Below the pieces are notes generated by a model that saw only the letters and a program-made list of their open reading frames with translations, did no database searches and was not told the origin of the DNA. Source: JAEZKC01 sp046546375 (lineage in GTDB: Bacteria > Fibrobacterota > Chitinivibrionia > Chitinivibrionales > Chitinispirillaceae). From it: a stretch of DNA of 64,000 nucleotides. The DNA is taken from the NCBI GenBank assembly GCA_046546375.1, contig JBKGXV010000006.1, positions 1 through 64,000 of the forward strand. Direction: 5' to 3'. Within the stretch, counting starts at the first letter, position 1. Each line of letters begins with the position of its first letter. This document shows positions 1 to 8,108 of the stretch, one piece after another. The translations under genes and the position numbers were made by a program.

Positions 1-719
1 CAGCTCTTTTCTTTCTCCTGTGTGCACCGGATGAAAATCCCTACACCGAACCCGGGGTAATAGATCCAAACCGCAGTGATTCTCTGGTGGTGTATGATAC
101 TATGTTTCTGAGTGAGACACTTTTCGTGAGAGACACACTGAATGACACAGTCAGGGTGATAATCAGGGACACTGTTATTGTCGAAGAATCGGACGATGAT
201 GATGATGACGACTATAGAGATAGGGGAAAGCTTACCGCGGAATTCTATGAAGGAATTTTCGGCTTCAGGGTCGAGGATATGCTTCGAAGCAATTCCTATC
301 CGGACAATCCTTCCCGGGTCGAGGAACTATACAGTTTTGAGGTGAGGGATGTGGATAACAGCAGTGGTATCCGCTTCCGGGGGTATCTTCACCCGCCCCG
401 AAGCGGCGATTACCGCTTTTTTCTCGTTTCGGATGATCAGTCCCAGGTGTATCTGAGCAGAGATGATTCGCCTCACGGAAAGAGACTCATAGTGGAGGAG
501 AAGTATTTCCATAGCCTTGACAGGTGGAACGGTTGTCCCAGATCCGAAGAGATTCATCTGGAAGCTGATGAAGTCTATTATATAGAAGTGTTGTACAAAC
601 AGGGACTGCTTGGCGGTCATATTCAGCTGGGATGGAGGGGGCCCGGTGTGAATGAACGCCCGGTTCCCGGAGTACGTTTTTCACCTTTTGACTACGAAGA
701 GGACGATGAGGATGACTGA
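1..719 (+). CDS. PA14-domain lipoprotein, 5' end cut by window edge
   Basis: The reading frame is open from base 3 with no stop, so the gene begins left of the window; the GTG at 87 is unlikely to be the true start. The visible N-terminus is hydrophobic and reaches a Cys at bases 21-23 (ALFFLLC), which looks like the end of a lipoprotein signal peptide, although the residue before Cys is Leu rather than the usual Gly/Ala/Ser. A run of seven Asp follows (about bases 192-215), then a PA14/GLEYA-type domain (about 228-690) with the EFYEGIF start, the GYLHPPRSGDYRFFL core and a GHIQLGW strand. The C-terminus is again very acidic. PA14 domains usually bind carbohydrate; a surface carbohydrate-binding role is inference. 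The stop overlaps the next gene. Confidence 0.75.
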   Translation, partial: ALFFLLCAPDENPYTEPGVIDPNRSDSLVVYDTMFLSETLFVRDTLNDTVRVIIRDTVIVEESDDDDDDDYRDRGKLTAEFYEGIFGFRVEDMLRSNSYPDNPSRVEELYSFEVRDVDNSSGIRFRGYLHPPRSGDYRFFLVSDDQSQVYLSRDDSPHGKRLIVEEKYFHSLDRWNGCPRSEEIHLEADEVYYIEVLYKQGLLGGHIQLGWRGPGVNERPVPGVRFSPFDYEEDDEDD

Positions 720-1443
720 GAAATCACCGGCACTGATGCTGGGAACTTCCGGATGGACCTACGATCATTGGAAAGAAGTGTTCTATCCTTCAGATGTACC
801 CAAAAAGCGTTGGTTTGAGTATTTCAGCCGTCACTTCGATACGGTGGAGATCAATGCATCATTCTATCGGATACCCACTTCCAAGGTAACTCAGGGGTGG
901 GCTGATAAATCACCCGACAAGTTCCGTTTCGCGGTGAAAGTGAGCAGACTGATCTCCCATGTGAAAAAACTGCGCAACTGCGAACACGAACTGGAGTGGT
1001 TTTTCTCCTCGTTTGAGCCCTTGAAAAAGAAGGTCGCCGTGTATCTCATTCAGCTTCCGCCTTCGCTCAAGTACGATCCGGGCAGGCTTGCGGAATTTCT
1101 GGATATGCTTCCTCAGGGGAGATATGCCGTCGAGTTCAGGAATACTTCCTGGTACAATGATGAAATCTACGAGCTTCTGTCCCGCAAAAAGGTGGCGTTT
1201 TGTATCCATGATATGCCCGAGCTGCAGACCGAAAAGATTGTGACTGCTGATTCGGTGTATCTTCGTTTTCACGGATATTTTGATCTGTACGGTGGAGATT
1301 ACCCCGATTCGGTCCTTAAGGAGTGGGCATCGTGGATACGGAAGCAGCATTCAGAGGGTAAGGATGTTTACGGGTATTTCAATAATGATCTTGAGGGGTT
1401 TGCGGTAAAGAACTGCAGGAGGCTCAAGGAGCTGCTCGGCTGA
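712..1443 (+). CDS. DUF72 (YecE-like) family protein
   Basis: A 243-residue protein of the DUF72 family, a TIM-barrel-like family of unknown biochemical role. Family signatures are visible: GTSGWTYDHW followed by FYP near the N-terminus, EFRNTSWY in the middle, YLRFHGYFDLYGG, and a C-terminal VYGYFNNDLEGFAVKNC. An upstream in-frame ATG exists at 652, but it lies inside the preceding gene; the ATG at 712 overlaps the upstream stop by 8 bp, has an AGAGGA motif at a sensible distance (about 698-703) and gives the usual family length. It is probably co-transcribed with the PA14 lipoprotein. The family call is firm; no function can be given. Confidence 0.9.
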   Translation: MTEKSPALMLGTSGWTYDHWKEVFYPSDVPKKRWFEYFSRHFDTVEINASFYRIPTSKVTQGWADKSPDKFRFAVKVSRLISHVKKLRNCEHELEWFFSSFEPLKKKVAVYLIQLPPSLKYDPGRLAEFLDMLPQGRYAVEFRNTSWYNDEIYELLSRKKVAFCIHDMPELQTEKIVTADSVYLRFHGYFDLYGGDYPDSVLKEWASWIRKQHSEGKDVYGYFNNDLEGFAVKNCRRLKELLG

Positions 1444-1467
1444 GATTCGGGCAGGGCGCAAAGAGGT

Positions 1468-1505
1468 GCCCCGGAGGTGATTTTTGGAAATATCACCTCC
1501 GGGGC
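1468..1505. terminator. Perfect 14-bp hairpin between convergent genes (SD/anti-SD hairpin, copy 1)
   Basis: Arms 1468-1481 and 1492-1505 are exact inverted repeats around a 10-base loop. The arms contain GGAGGTGAT and ATCACCTCC. It sits between the DUF72 gene (+) and htpX (-), where a bidirectional terminator is expected, but neither side has a long T-run. Two similar hairpins occur at 7379-7409 and 26417-26457. Confidence 0.6.
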
Positions 1506-1577
1506 TTTGGTGTCTGGATACGGTTAACCGTTTGTTTTTAAATCAATTAGCGATGACCAAGCCGCCTTTAGACCCTC

Positions 1578-2426
1578 TTACACCATCTGACGGGACATTT
1601 CCTGCAGCTTGCGGACCCGTTGCTCCATGGGGGGATGGGTGCTGAAAATGGATGTCAGTCCGCCTTTGAACGGATTCACTATGAACATATGAGCGGTGGC
1701 CGGGCTTCCTCCCGCAAGCGGTCTCATTCTGGCACCCTGATGAAGACGGGTGAGGGCGTTGGCGAGCGCCAGAGGCTTGCCACACATCCGGGCGCCGGTT
1801 TCATCCGCCGCGAACTCCCGGCTTCTTGAGATCGCCATCTGAATGAGCATTGCCGCGATGGGGGCAAGAATGGCCATGGCAAGCGCACCGAAGATGTTGC
1901 TGTCCTCGTCATCGGATCTCATTCCACCGAAAAGTGCTCCCCAGCGCACTATGGTGGCTATCCAGGTGATAGCTCCCGCAATGGTTGCCGCGACTGTGCT
2001 GGTAAGGGTATCCCGGTTTTTGACATGAGCCAGTTCGTGGGCCATAACTCCTTCCAGTTCGTCCTCATCCAGAAGCCTGAGAATCCCCACGGTTGCGGCC
2101 ACTGAGGCATGGGATGGGCTTCGGCCTGTGGCGAAGGCGTTGGGAGTTTCGGTATTGATTATGTGCACCTTGGGCATGGGCATATTGTTCTTCTGTGCCA
2201 GCCGTTCCACAATGCGGTAGAGTTTGGGTGCATCCTGAGGACCGACGGCTTTGGCTTTGTACATGGCCAGAACGATCTTGTCGGAAAACCAGAATGACAC
2301 GAAATTCATAATGCCTGCTATCAGAAGAGCGACTGTGGCGCCTTGGGAGCCTCCCAGCATATTTCCGAACACGACAAGCAGTCCGGTGAGGGCTGCCAGG
2401 AGAAATGTGGTTTTAAGCGTATTCAT
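1578..2426 (-). CDS. htpX: Membrane zinc metalloprotease HtpX (M48)
   Basis: Membrane-bound M48 zinc peptidase that takes part in quality control of membrane proteins. The HELAH zinc motif lies at about residues 130-134, with the downstream third ligand in SREFAADETGARM. N-terminal membrane segments (about residues 7-25 and 28-48) and a further hydrophobic pair after the HELAH site match the family, as does the length of 282 residues. The frame stays open to 2501, but the ATG at 2426 is preceded by GGAGGT four to nine bases upstream and gives the standard HtpX N-terminus, so it is the chosen start. The gene is downstream of a GT4 gene on the same strand, with an intergenic gap of about 155 bp. 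Confidence 0.95.
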   Translation of the reverse strand: MNTLKTTFLLAALTGLLVVFGNMLGGSQGATVALLIAGIMNFVSFWFSDKIVLAMYKAKAVGPQDAPKLYRIVERLAQKNNMPMPKVHIINTETPNAFATGRSPSHASVAATVGILRLLDEDELEGVMAHELAHVKNRDTLTSTVAATIAGAITWIATIVRWGALFGGMRSDDEDSNIFGALAMAILAPIAAMLIQMAISRSREFAADETGARMCGKPLALANALTRLHQGARMRPLAGGSPATAHMFIVNPFKGGLTSIFSTHPPMEQRVRKLQEMSRQMV

Positions 2427-2581
2427 TGTACCTCCAGGTTGCTGGTTTCTCGGGCTTTGTGACGGGTGAAAATACATGATTTCCCGTGTCCGGAATACCA
2501 TTTTGTTTGTCCACGTCCAGAGACGTCTGACTCTGGCACTGTATTACGTGCAGTATTAGTGCGATATTTATAATGTGGGAA

Positions 2582-3691
2582 TCATTTGTAAGGGAATCGT
2601 TGCCAGGCTTCCTCAATGAATTCTCTGAATTCTCTTTCGAAGCGGGATCTGGGGAATTTCTCGGCATTCTGCCTGATTACGGCCGGATCGAAGGAATCTT
2701 CTTTAGCTAGAAACTCCCTTATTTTCTCTGCGAGACTTTGAGGGGTCTGTTTGTTGAAAAAGAGACCGGTTTTTTGGTCGATCACCGTTTCCAGTGCACC
2801 GCCTTTGCCGTAGGCGATCACGGGCAGCCCGGCTGCTTGTGCCTCCACATTTACGATGCCGAAATCTTCCTCGGCGGAAAATATGAAGGCTCTGGCGTGG
2901 CTCAGAAGCGAGGAAAGCTCTTTTTTACTGGTGTATCCCAAAAAGGTGATGGTGGGACCTGCCATTTTCTCAAGTTGTTTGCGGCAGGGACCATCGCCCA
3001 CAATGAGCAGGGGTAGCTTGAGCTCGTTGAAAGCTTTGATGACAATATCCAGGCGTTTATATGGAACCAGCCGGGATACGGTGATGAAGTAGTTGTCTTT
3101 TTTGCTGCTTAGATAGAACTTGTCCACATCCACTGGGGGATAGATTACCCGGGCTTCACGATTGTAGCATTTTTTGATTCGGTGAGCTATATAGTGAGAG
3201 TTGGTGACGAATTCATTTACCCTGTTCGAGGACACCATATCCCACATGCGCAGGTAATGCAGAACGCTTCGAACCAGAAAACTTCTAAGTCCTTTGGACA
3301 GACCTGCCGCTTCAAGATACTCGAAAGTCAAATCCCAGATGTAGCGCATGGGGGAGTGGCAATAGCATATATGAAGCTGGTCGGATGAGTTGAGCACTCC
3401 CTTGGCTACGGCGTAGGATGAGGAGATGATCACCTTGTGTTCGCGCAGATCGAACTGTTCCACTGCCATGGGGTAGAGGGGGAGAAATATGCGGTGATGC
3501 TTTTTGCCGAAAGGGATGTTCTGCAGAAATGATGTTTGTACATCCGCTTTATCAAAAACAGAACCAGTGAGTTCATCGGGATTGTGAAAAAGGGTATAGA
3601 TTTTCCCGGGAAAGAGCGAATAAATGGATTTCAGGACACTTTCTGCTCCTGCCAGAGTTACAAGCCATTCGTGAATTATTGCTGGTTTCAT
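2582..3691 (-). CDS. Glycosyltransferase family 4
   Basis: A 369-residue GT-B-fold retaining glycosyltransferase of family GT4. The N-terminus (IIHEWLVTLAGAE) and CHSPMRYIWDL are typical of the mannosyltransferase-like branch. The C-terminal nucleotide-sugar half shows SRLVPYKRLDIVIKAF, LLIVGDGP, and an EEDFGIVNVEAQAAGLPVIA segment with the E-x7-E catalytic/binding signature. It probably transfers a sugar to a lipid- or polysaccharide-linked acceptor on the cytoplasmic face; the sugar and acceptor cannot be read from sequence. It follows the reductase gene on the same strand with about 144 bp between them, so co-transcription is possible but not shown. Confidence 0.9.
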   Translation of the reverse strand: MKPAIIHEWLVTLAGAESVLKSIYSLFPGKIYTLFHNPDELTGSVFDKADVQTSFLQNIPFGKKHHRIFLPLYPMAVEQFDLREHKVIISSSYAVAKGVLNSSDQLHICYCHSPMRYIWDLTFEYLEAAGLSKGLRSFLVRSVLHYLRMWDMVSSNRVNEFVTNSHYIAHRIKKCYNREARVIYPPVDVDKFYLSSKKDNYFITVSRLVPYKRLDIVIKAFNELKLPLLIVGDGPCRKQLEKMAGPTITFLGYTSKKELSSLLSHARAFIFSAEEDFGIVNVEAQAAGLPVIAYGKGGALETVIDQKTGLFFNKQTPQSLAEKIREFLAKEDSFDPAVIRQNAEKFPRSRFEREFREFIEEAWQRFPYK

Positions 3692-3835
3692 CTCTTATTG
3701 CTGAAGTCCCGACATCTGCTTCTGTTACTGTAAGTATGATTATTCTAACACTTTGCAGCCGATCTGTGCATAAAAAATGCACTTCCGTGCTATTCGGGCC
3801 GGGAGAGGGGGTATTGTTGTGAGGAGAATAAGTTA

Positions 3836-5011
3836 CTACATCAGATGTCTCAGTGCCCACACCAGACGGGGAAATCTTCCCAAACTGGCTCGGAATATCC
3901 TGGACATGGTTATTTCTTCGGGGTTCAGGGATTGAAGTGCCTGGGCGGCTCGGTTGTAGTCCTCATCGGGTACTTTGAACATGGAATTTTTTACCCTGGC
4001 CAGTTTCAGATGACGGGCACCACGCTTCGCATACCAGGCTTTTTCGTATTTGGAGCAGATGCCGGGGTGTCTTCTGGGTTCGGAGGTAAGCATTCTGAAA
4101 GCATGATCTCCTGCCAGGCCACCAGACATGAGGGCTTCCACAATCCCGGCTCTGGAGATGGGGTTTATGCTGTTTGCGGCATCACCACACTTGATAAGTC
4201 CGGGCAAGGCGATTTTTCTGCGCTGATATCCGCAGGGTAAGGCTCCTGCGAATCTGGAGCGGATTTCTCCGTGAGGGTAGTACTTTGAGAGGAAAGCCTC
4301 AAGCAGTTCTTTTAGATTTTTCTTTTTGACACATCGGCTGCCAACGACAATCCCGATGTTGGCGGCACTGTGGCTGCGGGGAAAAACCCAGGCATACCCA
4401 CCGGGAGCAATAGTATGGCCGGTATGGATCTGAATTGCTTCATTATCGATATTCACATTCTCGACTACTGCGAAATATGCCGGTTCCAGATCGTAGGGTT
4501 TCCAGCAGATCGGCTCGTTTCTGCCCAAAAGTGATACCGGCCCTGAAGCATCTATGACCACTCCGGCTTCAACAGTCGTTTCATCATCAATTGTGACCTG
4601 TCTTGTATTTCCCTCAATCGGGCTTATGAAGGTGACTCTGCTACCAAGTTGGGTCTGGACACCTCTTTTCTGCAATCTGCAGGTGATGTCGTACTGCATT
4701 TTGGCCCGGTCAATAATGTATCCTTTGCTTTTGTCACCATAGGTGACACTGGAACCGTCCGGGGAATAGAACACGGCCTTGCTTATGACCTGGCGGATCC
4801 AAGCGGGGTCCACTTCCAGCGCTTCTTCGAACCCGAGACTTCCCACACCTTCCGCACAGGGGATCGGTTTTTCCCAGGGTTTTGCTTTGTCGAGCAGAAG
4901 AACGGAGAGGTTCGGATCAGCGTTTGTAAGGTGGAGCCCGGCATTAAGCCCCGCAGGACCAGCTCCGATGATCACTGCATCATAGGATTTGCGCAAAGGA
5001 GTGTGGGGCAT
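3836..5011 (-). CDS. FAD-dependent oxidoreductase, geranylgeranyl reductase family
   Basis: A 391-residue flavoprotein. The N-terminal dinucleotide-binding motif AVIIGAGPAGLNAGL (about residues 14-28) and the second FAD-contacting motif GDAANSINPISRAGIVEA (about 270-290) place it with the geranylgeranyl reductase family, whose members saturate isoprenoid double bonds in chlorophyll, archaeal lipids or quinone tails. GGYAWVFPRSHSAANIGI is also typical. Start: ATG with AAGGA about eight bases upstream. In a non-photosynthetic bacterium the substrate may be a quinone side chain or a polyprenol, which is inference. No ferredoxin or isoprenoid gene is adjacent. Confidence 0.85.
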   Translation of the reverse strand: MPHTPLRKSYDAVIIGAGPAGLNAGLHLTNADPNLSVLLLDKAKPWEKPIPCAEGVGSLGFEEALEVDPAWIRQVISKAVFYSPDGSSVTYGDKSKGYIIDRAKMQYDITCRLQKRGVQTQLGSRVTFISPIEGNTRQVTIDDETTVEAGVVIDASGPVSLLGRNEPICWKPYDLEPAYFAVVENVNIDNEAIQIHTGHTIAPGGYAWVFPRSHSAANIGIVVGSRCVKKKNLKELLEAFLSKYYPHGEIRSRFAGALPCGYQRRKIALPGLIKCGDAANSINPISRAGIVEALMSGGLAGDHAFRMLTSEPRRHPGICSKYEKAWYAKRGARHLKLARVKNSMFKVPDEDYNRAAQALQSLNPEEITMSRIFRASLGRFPRLVWALRHLM

Positions 5012-5173
5012 AGGGAGTTCCTTTTAGAGTGCACTGCTTTTGGCTGAGAATCAGCTTCTTGGAAACAATATAAAATATGAACCTAGGATGTGGATAAAAA
5101 GGTTCCAGGGTTTGGGTGGTGTGCAGGAAAGTTTTACAATAGCGAGGCACTGAAGTGAAAATGAGGAAAGAAA

Positions 5174-5201
5174 AAGAGCCCTCCCGAACGGGAGGGCTCT
5201 T
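5174..5201 (-). terminator. Intrinsic terminator of the DUF4914 gene
   Basis: A perfect 12-bp stem (arms 5174-5185 and 5190-5201) with a GAAC/GTTC loop. Read on the minus strand it is followed by a T-rich tail, and it sits about 25 bp beyond the stop of the DUF4914 gene. Confidence 0.85.
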
Positions 5202-5224
5202 GGTAGATGACTGTGGCTTTTATA

Positions 5225-7105
5225 TCACACAAGCGCTTCGAAATCGGAGATGCTGCCGTCATCCATGCAGCACTCGATAATTTTGCGGCCGGAAGCACTC
5301 AGGTCAGGCTGCAGGAATTTTTCGATTTCCTTTTTGAAAAAGCCCTTCAGGATATCAGCACCTGCATCGAACCCTTCCGTTCCCACTTCCGGCTGTTCAT
5401 CAACCCGCAGAAGATCATGAGGAATGGGTGTTCCCTCCACCTGCATCGAGTTGAGAGTGTAGCCCAGAAGAGGACATCTGGATGCGGTGAGCTGTTCGGG
5501 CTTGAACTTGGCCATACCGCGGCGGGCAAGATATTCACGCGAAACCCACTGAGGCATGAAGCTTACCTTGTAAGCACCCACATGCTGGTTGGGAGTAAGA
5601 GTGTATCTCACTTGCGGAGAGCTTTCAATCTGCTGAAGAAGAAGATTGGCGTGATCCACATAACGTCCGGTAGCAAACGGCCAGTATGATCCCACACCCT
5701 CACTGGTCATGGCATCCACCTTGGTGATGCTGGGGTTGTCATGGCCTCGGGGTGATACGAGTCTCCACAGCCACGCGAGTGCAGGTGAAAGCACATGAAG
5801 ATATCCCACAATGCCGTAGGTGGGTTTTTCCCTGGTACACGGAGGCGTGCGGATACCGAAATTGCGGATGTTCACTTCCACGAGTCCTTCAACACTGCCC
5901 GGAACAACTCTTCTGGGAAGTATCACTCGAGGGTTGGGGCAAACTTGGCCCGGCGCATCCTGGATGTGTTCCCAGATCAGAATCGATGAGTCCGCCACCC
6001 CTTCGAGATTAAGAAAAATCAGAGGTTCTTTCGGGTGAACGGTTATTTTTTCCAGATTAGGATCGGTACCGTATTTGGTGATATGGTTGAGGCGCACAAA
6101 CCAGGCCTCTTCGGCATCACATGTCATTACGAAGCCGTCATCGTTCTGTGCCTGCTGGGGGCACATCGCCATGTCATCGGTAACGGGGTGAAGACTACAG
6201 GTCTGGTTCAGTGAAAGCATACGCCGTTCACCTGTGTCCACTTGTTCTCCCATGACCAGTCGACCGTCATCCTCGCGATGTGCCTGCTCAAGCATTTCAC
6301 TTTTTCCACTTCCGCTGGCACCCTCATGCATAATAGTGGTGGTGTTGTCGTAAGGTGTCACGACCTGCACGGTTGAAGCGTGAAGTGTGAGCCATTCTTC
6401 GTCTTCACCAATGGTAAGCAGTGCACCATACACACCCTTTTTGGCGCTGGGGCCCGGATAGAGATTGTAGGAGAAAATCTCATGCAGTCCGTCAAGGCGG
6501 TTGTGTACCACGACCTGTTTACCTTCAAAATGAGTATGACGGAACGGGGGAGCGATATATAGAATACAGCGTAGATCAAAGGTTTCAGGTACATTGGCCG
6601 GATCGAACATACCCTGCAGATCGGCAAGGCCGCCGATGAAAAATCCGGCATTCTGGGGAGCAATCATTATTGCACCGTGACGGTTTCCGTTGGATCCGCC
6701 CAGGGTGAAAACCGTTACTGAAAGATCCTGTGTCTTGAGCCATTCGAATGTTTCGTTGCGGACAGGATCGAATTCGCCGCCGAACCGTTCCTTGTAGCGG
6801 ACTTTGTCCGTAGGTTTTTCATCACCGACCACCATGCAGTCCGGATCACGACGGCGCATATAGGGTTCGTTATAGTTTATGGCAAGCCCGTTTTTACACC
6901 GCTCAACAGTCGCTTCAGTAACTGTCCCCTTGCCTTCAACCTCGTAATTAACATCAAAATGTTTTTCCTTCCCGCCCATGGCCATTTCGAGCAGCTCCGA
7001 GCGGCTTGCAGGAAATACGAGACTGCGGCAATTCTTGAAGATATCCTGAACGGGTTCAGGAATGTTCATGCGTTGCCATTCTTTAGTCAGATTGATAGTA
7101 CTCAT
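5225..7105 (-). CDS. DUF4914 family protein, PEPCK/HPr-kinase-like P-loop protein
   Basis: A 626-residue soluble protein matching the length (about 620-640) and character of the DUF4914 family, which has no assigned function. The clear feature is a P-loop, GASGSGKSE at residues 262-270, resembling the GxSGxGKS loop of HPr kinase and ATP-type PEP carboxykinase. Nearby are acidic and basic segments (EGKQVVVHNRLDG, MGEQVDTGERRM) that could form the rest of a kinase or carboxykinase site. It is not a GTP-type PEPCK: the characteristic FPSACGKTN loop is absent. It is probably a small-molecule or protein kinase, or a diverged carboxykinase. It is monocistronic by layout, with its own terminator and a gap of more than 300 bp upstream. 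Confidence 0.75.
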   Translation of the reverse strand: MSTINLTKEWQRMNIPEPVQDIFKNCRSLVFPASRSELLEMAMGGKEKHFDVNYEVEGKGTVTEATVERCKNGLAINYNEPYMRRRDPDCMVVGDEKPTDKVRYKERFGGEFDPVRNETFEWLKTQDLSVTVFTLGGSNGNRHGAIMIAPQNAGFFIGGLADLQGMFDPANVPETFDLRCILYIAPPFRHTHFEGKQVVVHNRLDGLHEIFSYNLYPGPSAKKGVYGALLTIGEDEEWLTLHASTVQVVTPYDNTTTIMHEGASGSGKSEMLEQAHREDDGRLVMGEQVDTGERRMLSLNQTCSLHPVTDDMAMCPQQAQNDDGFVMTCDAEEAWFVRLNHITKYGTDPNLEKITVHPKEPLIFLNLEGVADSSILIWEHIQDAPGQVCPNPRVILPRRVVPGSVEGLVEVNIRNFGIRTPPCTREKPTYGIVGYLHVLSPALAWLWRLVSPRGHDNPSITKVDAMTSEGVGSYWPFATGRYVDHANLLLQQIESSPQVRYTLTPNQHVGAYKVSFMPQWVSREYLARRGMAKFKPEQLTASRCPLLGYTLNSMQVEGTPIPHDLLRVDEQPEVGTEGFDAGADILKGFFKKEIEKFLQPDLSASGRKIIECCMDDGSISDFEALV

Positions 7106-7148
7106 GCGTCTCTCTTTCCTAGAACGTGAGTTGAAAAACAGGGCCGAC

Positions 7149-7162
7149 GTTCTTTGCAGAAC
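7149..7162. promoter_or_regulatory. Small palindrome in the DUF4914 leader
   Basis: GTTCT-TTGC-AGAAC, a five-base inverted repeat about 45 bp upstream of the DUF4914 start codon. It could be an operator or a weak leader hairpin; nothing else supports either role. Confidence 0.25.
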
Positions 7163-7219
7163 ACCAGCCCGTTATTTTCGTAATTGATTATGCATTGTTT
7201 AATCTTTTAGTTCTCTGGC

Positions 7220-7268
7220 AAAAAAAAAGCCAGCAAAGCGCTTATGATACAGATATGGCTTTGCTGGC
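7220..7268 (-). terminator. Intrinsic terminator downstream of the ferritin-like gene
   Basis: An 11-bp perfect stem (arms 7229-7239 and 7258-7268) followed on the minus strand by nine T (the A-run at 7220-7228). It ends the transcript from the ferritin-like gene. Confidence 0.85.
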
Positions 7269-7378
7269 ATGCGGTGGTGTGGGTTTCACACTGCCGCAAC
7301 CATTCGCGAAGATCATAAAAATATAGCAATACGGATGAATGGTCAAGATATTTTTAGTAGCTGAAACCTTTCAGGTTT

Positions 7379-7409
7379 GCTCCGGAGGTGAAAATGTCAC
7401 CCCCGAAGC
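7379..7409 (-). terminator. SD/anti-SD hairpin, copy 2
   Basis: Arms 7379-7391 and 7397-7409 pair over 13 positions on the minus-strand transcript with two G-U wobbles and a five-base loop. On the plus strand the same positions are mismatches, so the pairing favours the minus transcript of the ferritin-like gene, whose stop is 13 bp away. The arms contain GGAGGTGA and TCACCCCC. A conventional terminator follows further on. Confidence 0.5.
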
Positions 7410-7421
7410 TGCCTTATAAGA

Positions 7422-7868
7422 CTAGTCCTTATAGGGTTTGGTTTCGAGCATGCTGTTTATGTACTCCATATGAATTTGCTCATCGCGGAAGTTACCCTCG
7501 AGAACATTCTTTATATCAAGAGGGAAATCCTGGTGAACAGCATCATTGTAGGATTTGTTGGTTATTTTTTCTCCGGATTGAAGTGACTTCAGCGCTCCGC
7601 CGGTTCCGGTGATTCCCTGAAGAGCAGCAACACCGCTGAGAAAAAGCCCTCTGATATCCGAACTTCTCTCCGGCGGGGTGCCGCCAAGGCCGGTGATAAT
7701 ATCTGACAGATTGTCCACATGGCGCATGTGATCATCATGATATTTGCGGATCCGTGCTTTGATATCCATATCTGAAATGTTGTCCAGCGCTTTTTCGTAG
7801 GCCTGGGTCGCATCGTAATCCAGTTTCATCAGAGAAGACAGTTTTTTGATGATTTCCTTGTTTTCCAT
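7422..7868 (-). CDS. Ferritin-like four-helix-bundle protein (PA2169/DUF2383 type)
   Basis: A 148-residue protein that reads as a helical bundle of the PA2169/DUF2383 type, related to the ferritin-like superfamily. Visible helices include a first one with LDYDATQAYEKAL, a second with KYHDDHMRHVDNL, and a last one with EGNFRDEQIHMEYI; the spaced Glu/His/Asp residues resemble a di-metal site. Start: ATG at 7868 with AGGAGT seven to twelve bases upstream; the frame is open to 8066 but the extra stretch has no ribosome binding site and overlaps the divergent gene's promoter zone. A role in metal storage or stress is inference. Confidence 0.8.
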   Translation of the reverse strand: MENKEIIKKLSSLMKLDYDATQAYEKALDNISDMDIKARIRKYHDDHMRHVDNLSDIITGLGGTPPERSSDIRGLFLSGVAALQGITGTGGALKSLQSGEKITNKSYNDAVHQDFPLDIKNVLEGNFRDEQIHMEYINSMLETKPYKD

Positions 7869-8108
7869 TATATAACTCCTGTTTTTTTGGTAAAAAATGG
7901 GGTAGTGTTTATTTGACTGCAAACTGAAAGCCAATGCAGCGTACAATAATTTTCTGTCCAGAGCGCAAATACTGTTCAGGCCCGTCTCTCCCGCAGAGGA
8001 AAGATGTCCTTTTCTGCGGCAGTTTGTGGCTTTTGCTATATTTGGTACTCGGTCTGGTTCATCCATTCCGGAAGTGTTCTTTTCTCAAATCAACCCAGAG
8101 GAGTTTTC

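Larger units (their letters stand above)
7106..7421. other. 316-bp intergenic region with three hairpins and a small palindrome
   Basis: There is no coding potential. It contains, from right to left on the minus strand: the GGAGGTGA hairpin (7379-7409), a short AAACC/GGTTT hairpin (about 7364-7378), the strong terminator at 7220-7268, and then the leader of the DUF4914 gene, which includes a GTTCT-N4-AGAAC palindrome at 7149-7162. I see no convincing promoter hexamer pair, although the DUF4914 promoter should lie here. Confidence 0.6.

Noticed and set aside
5225..7105. GTP-type phosphoenolpyruvate carboxykinase
   Set aside because: The GTP-type loop is absent; the P-loop reads GASGSGKSE and length fits DUF4914 better.
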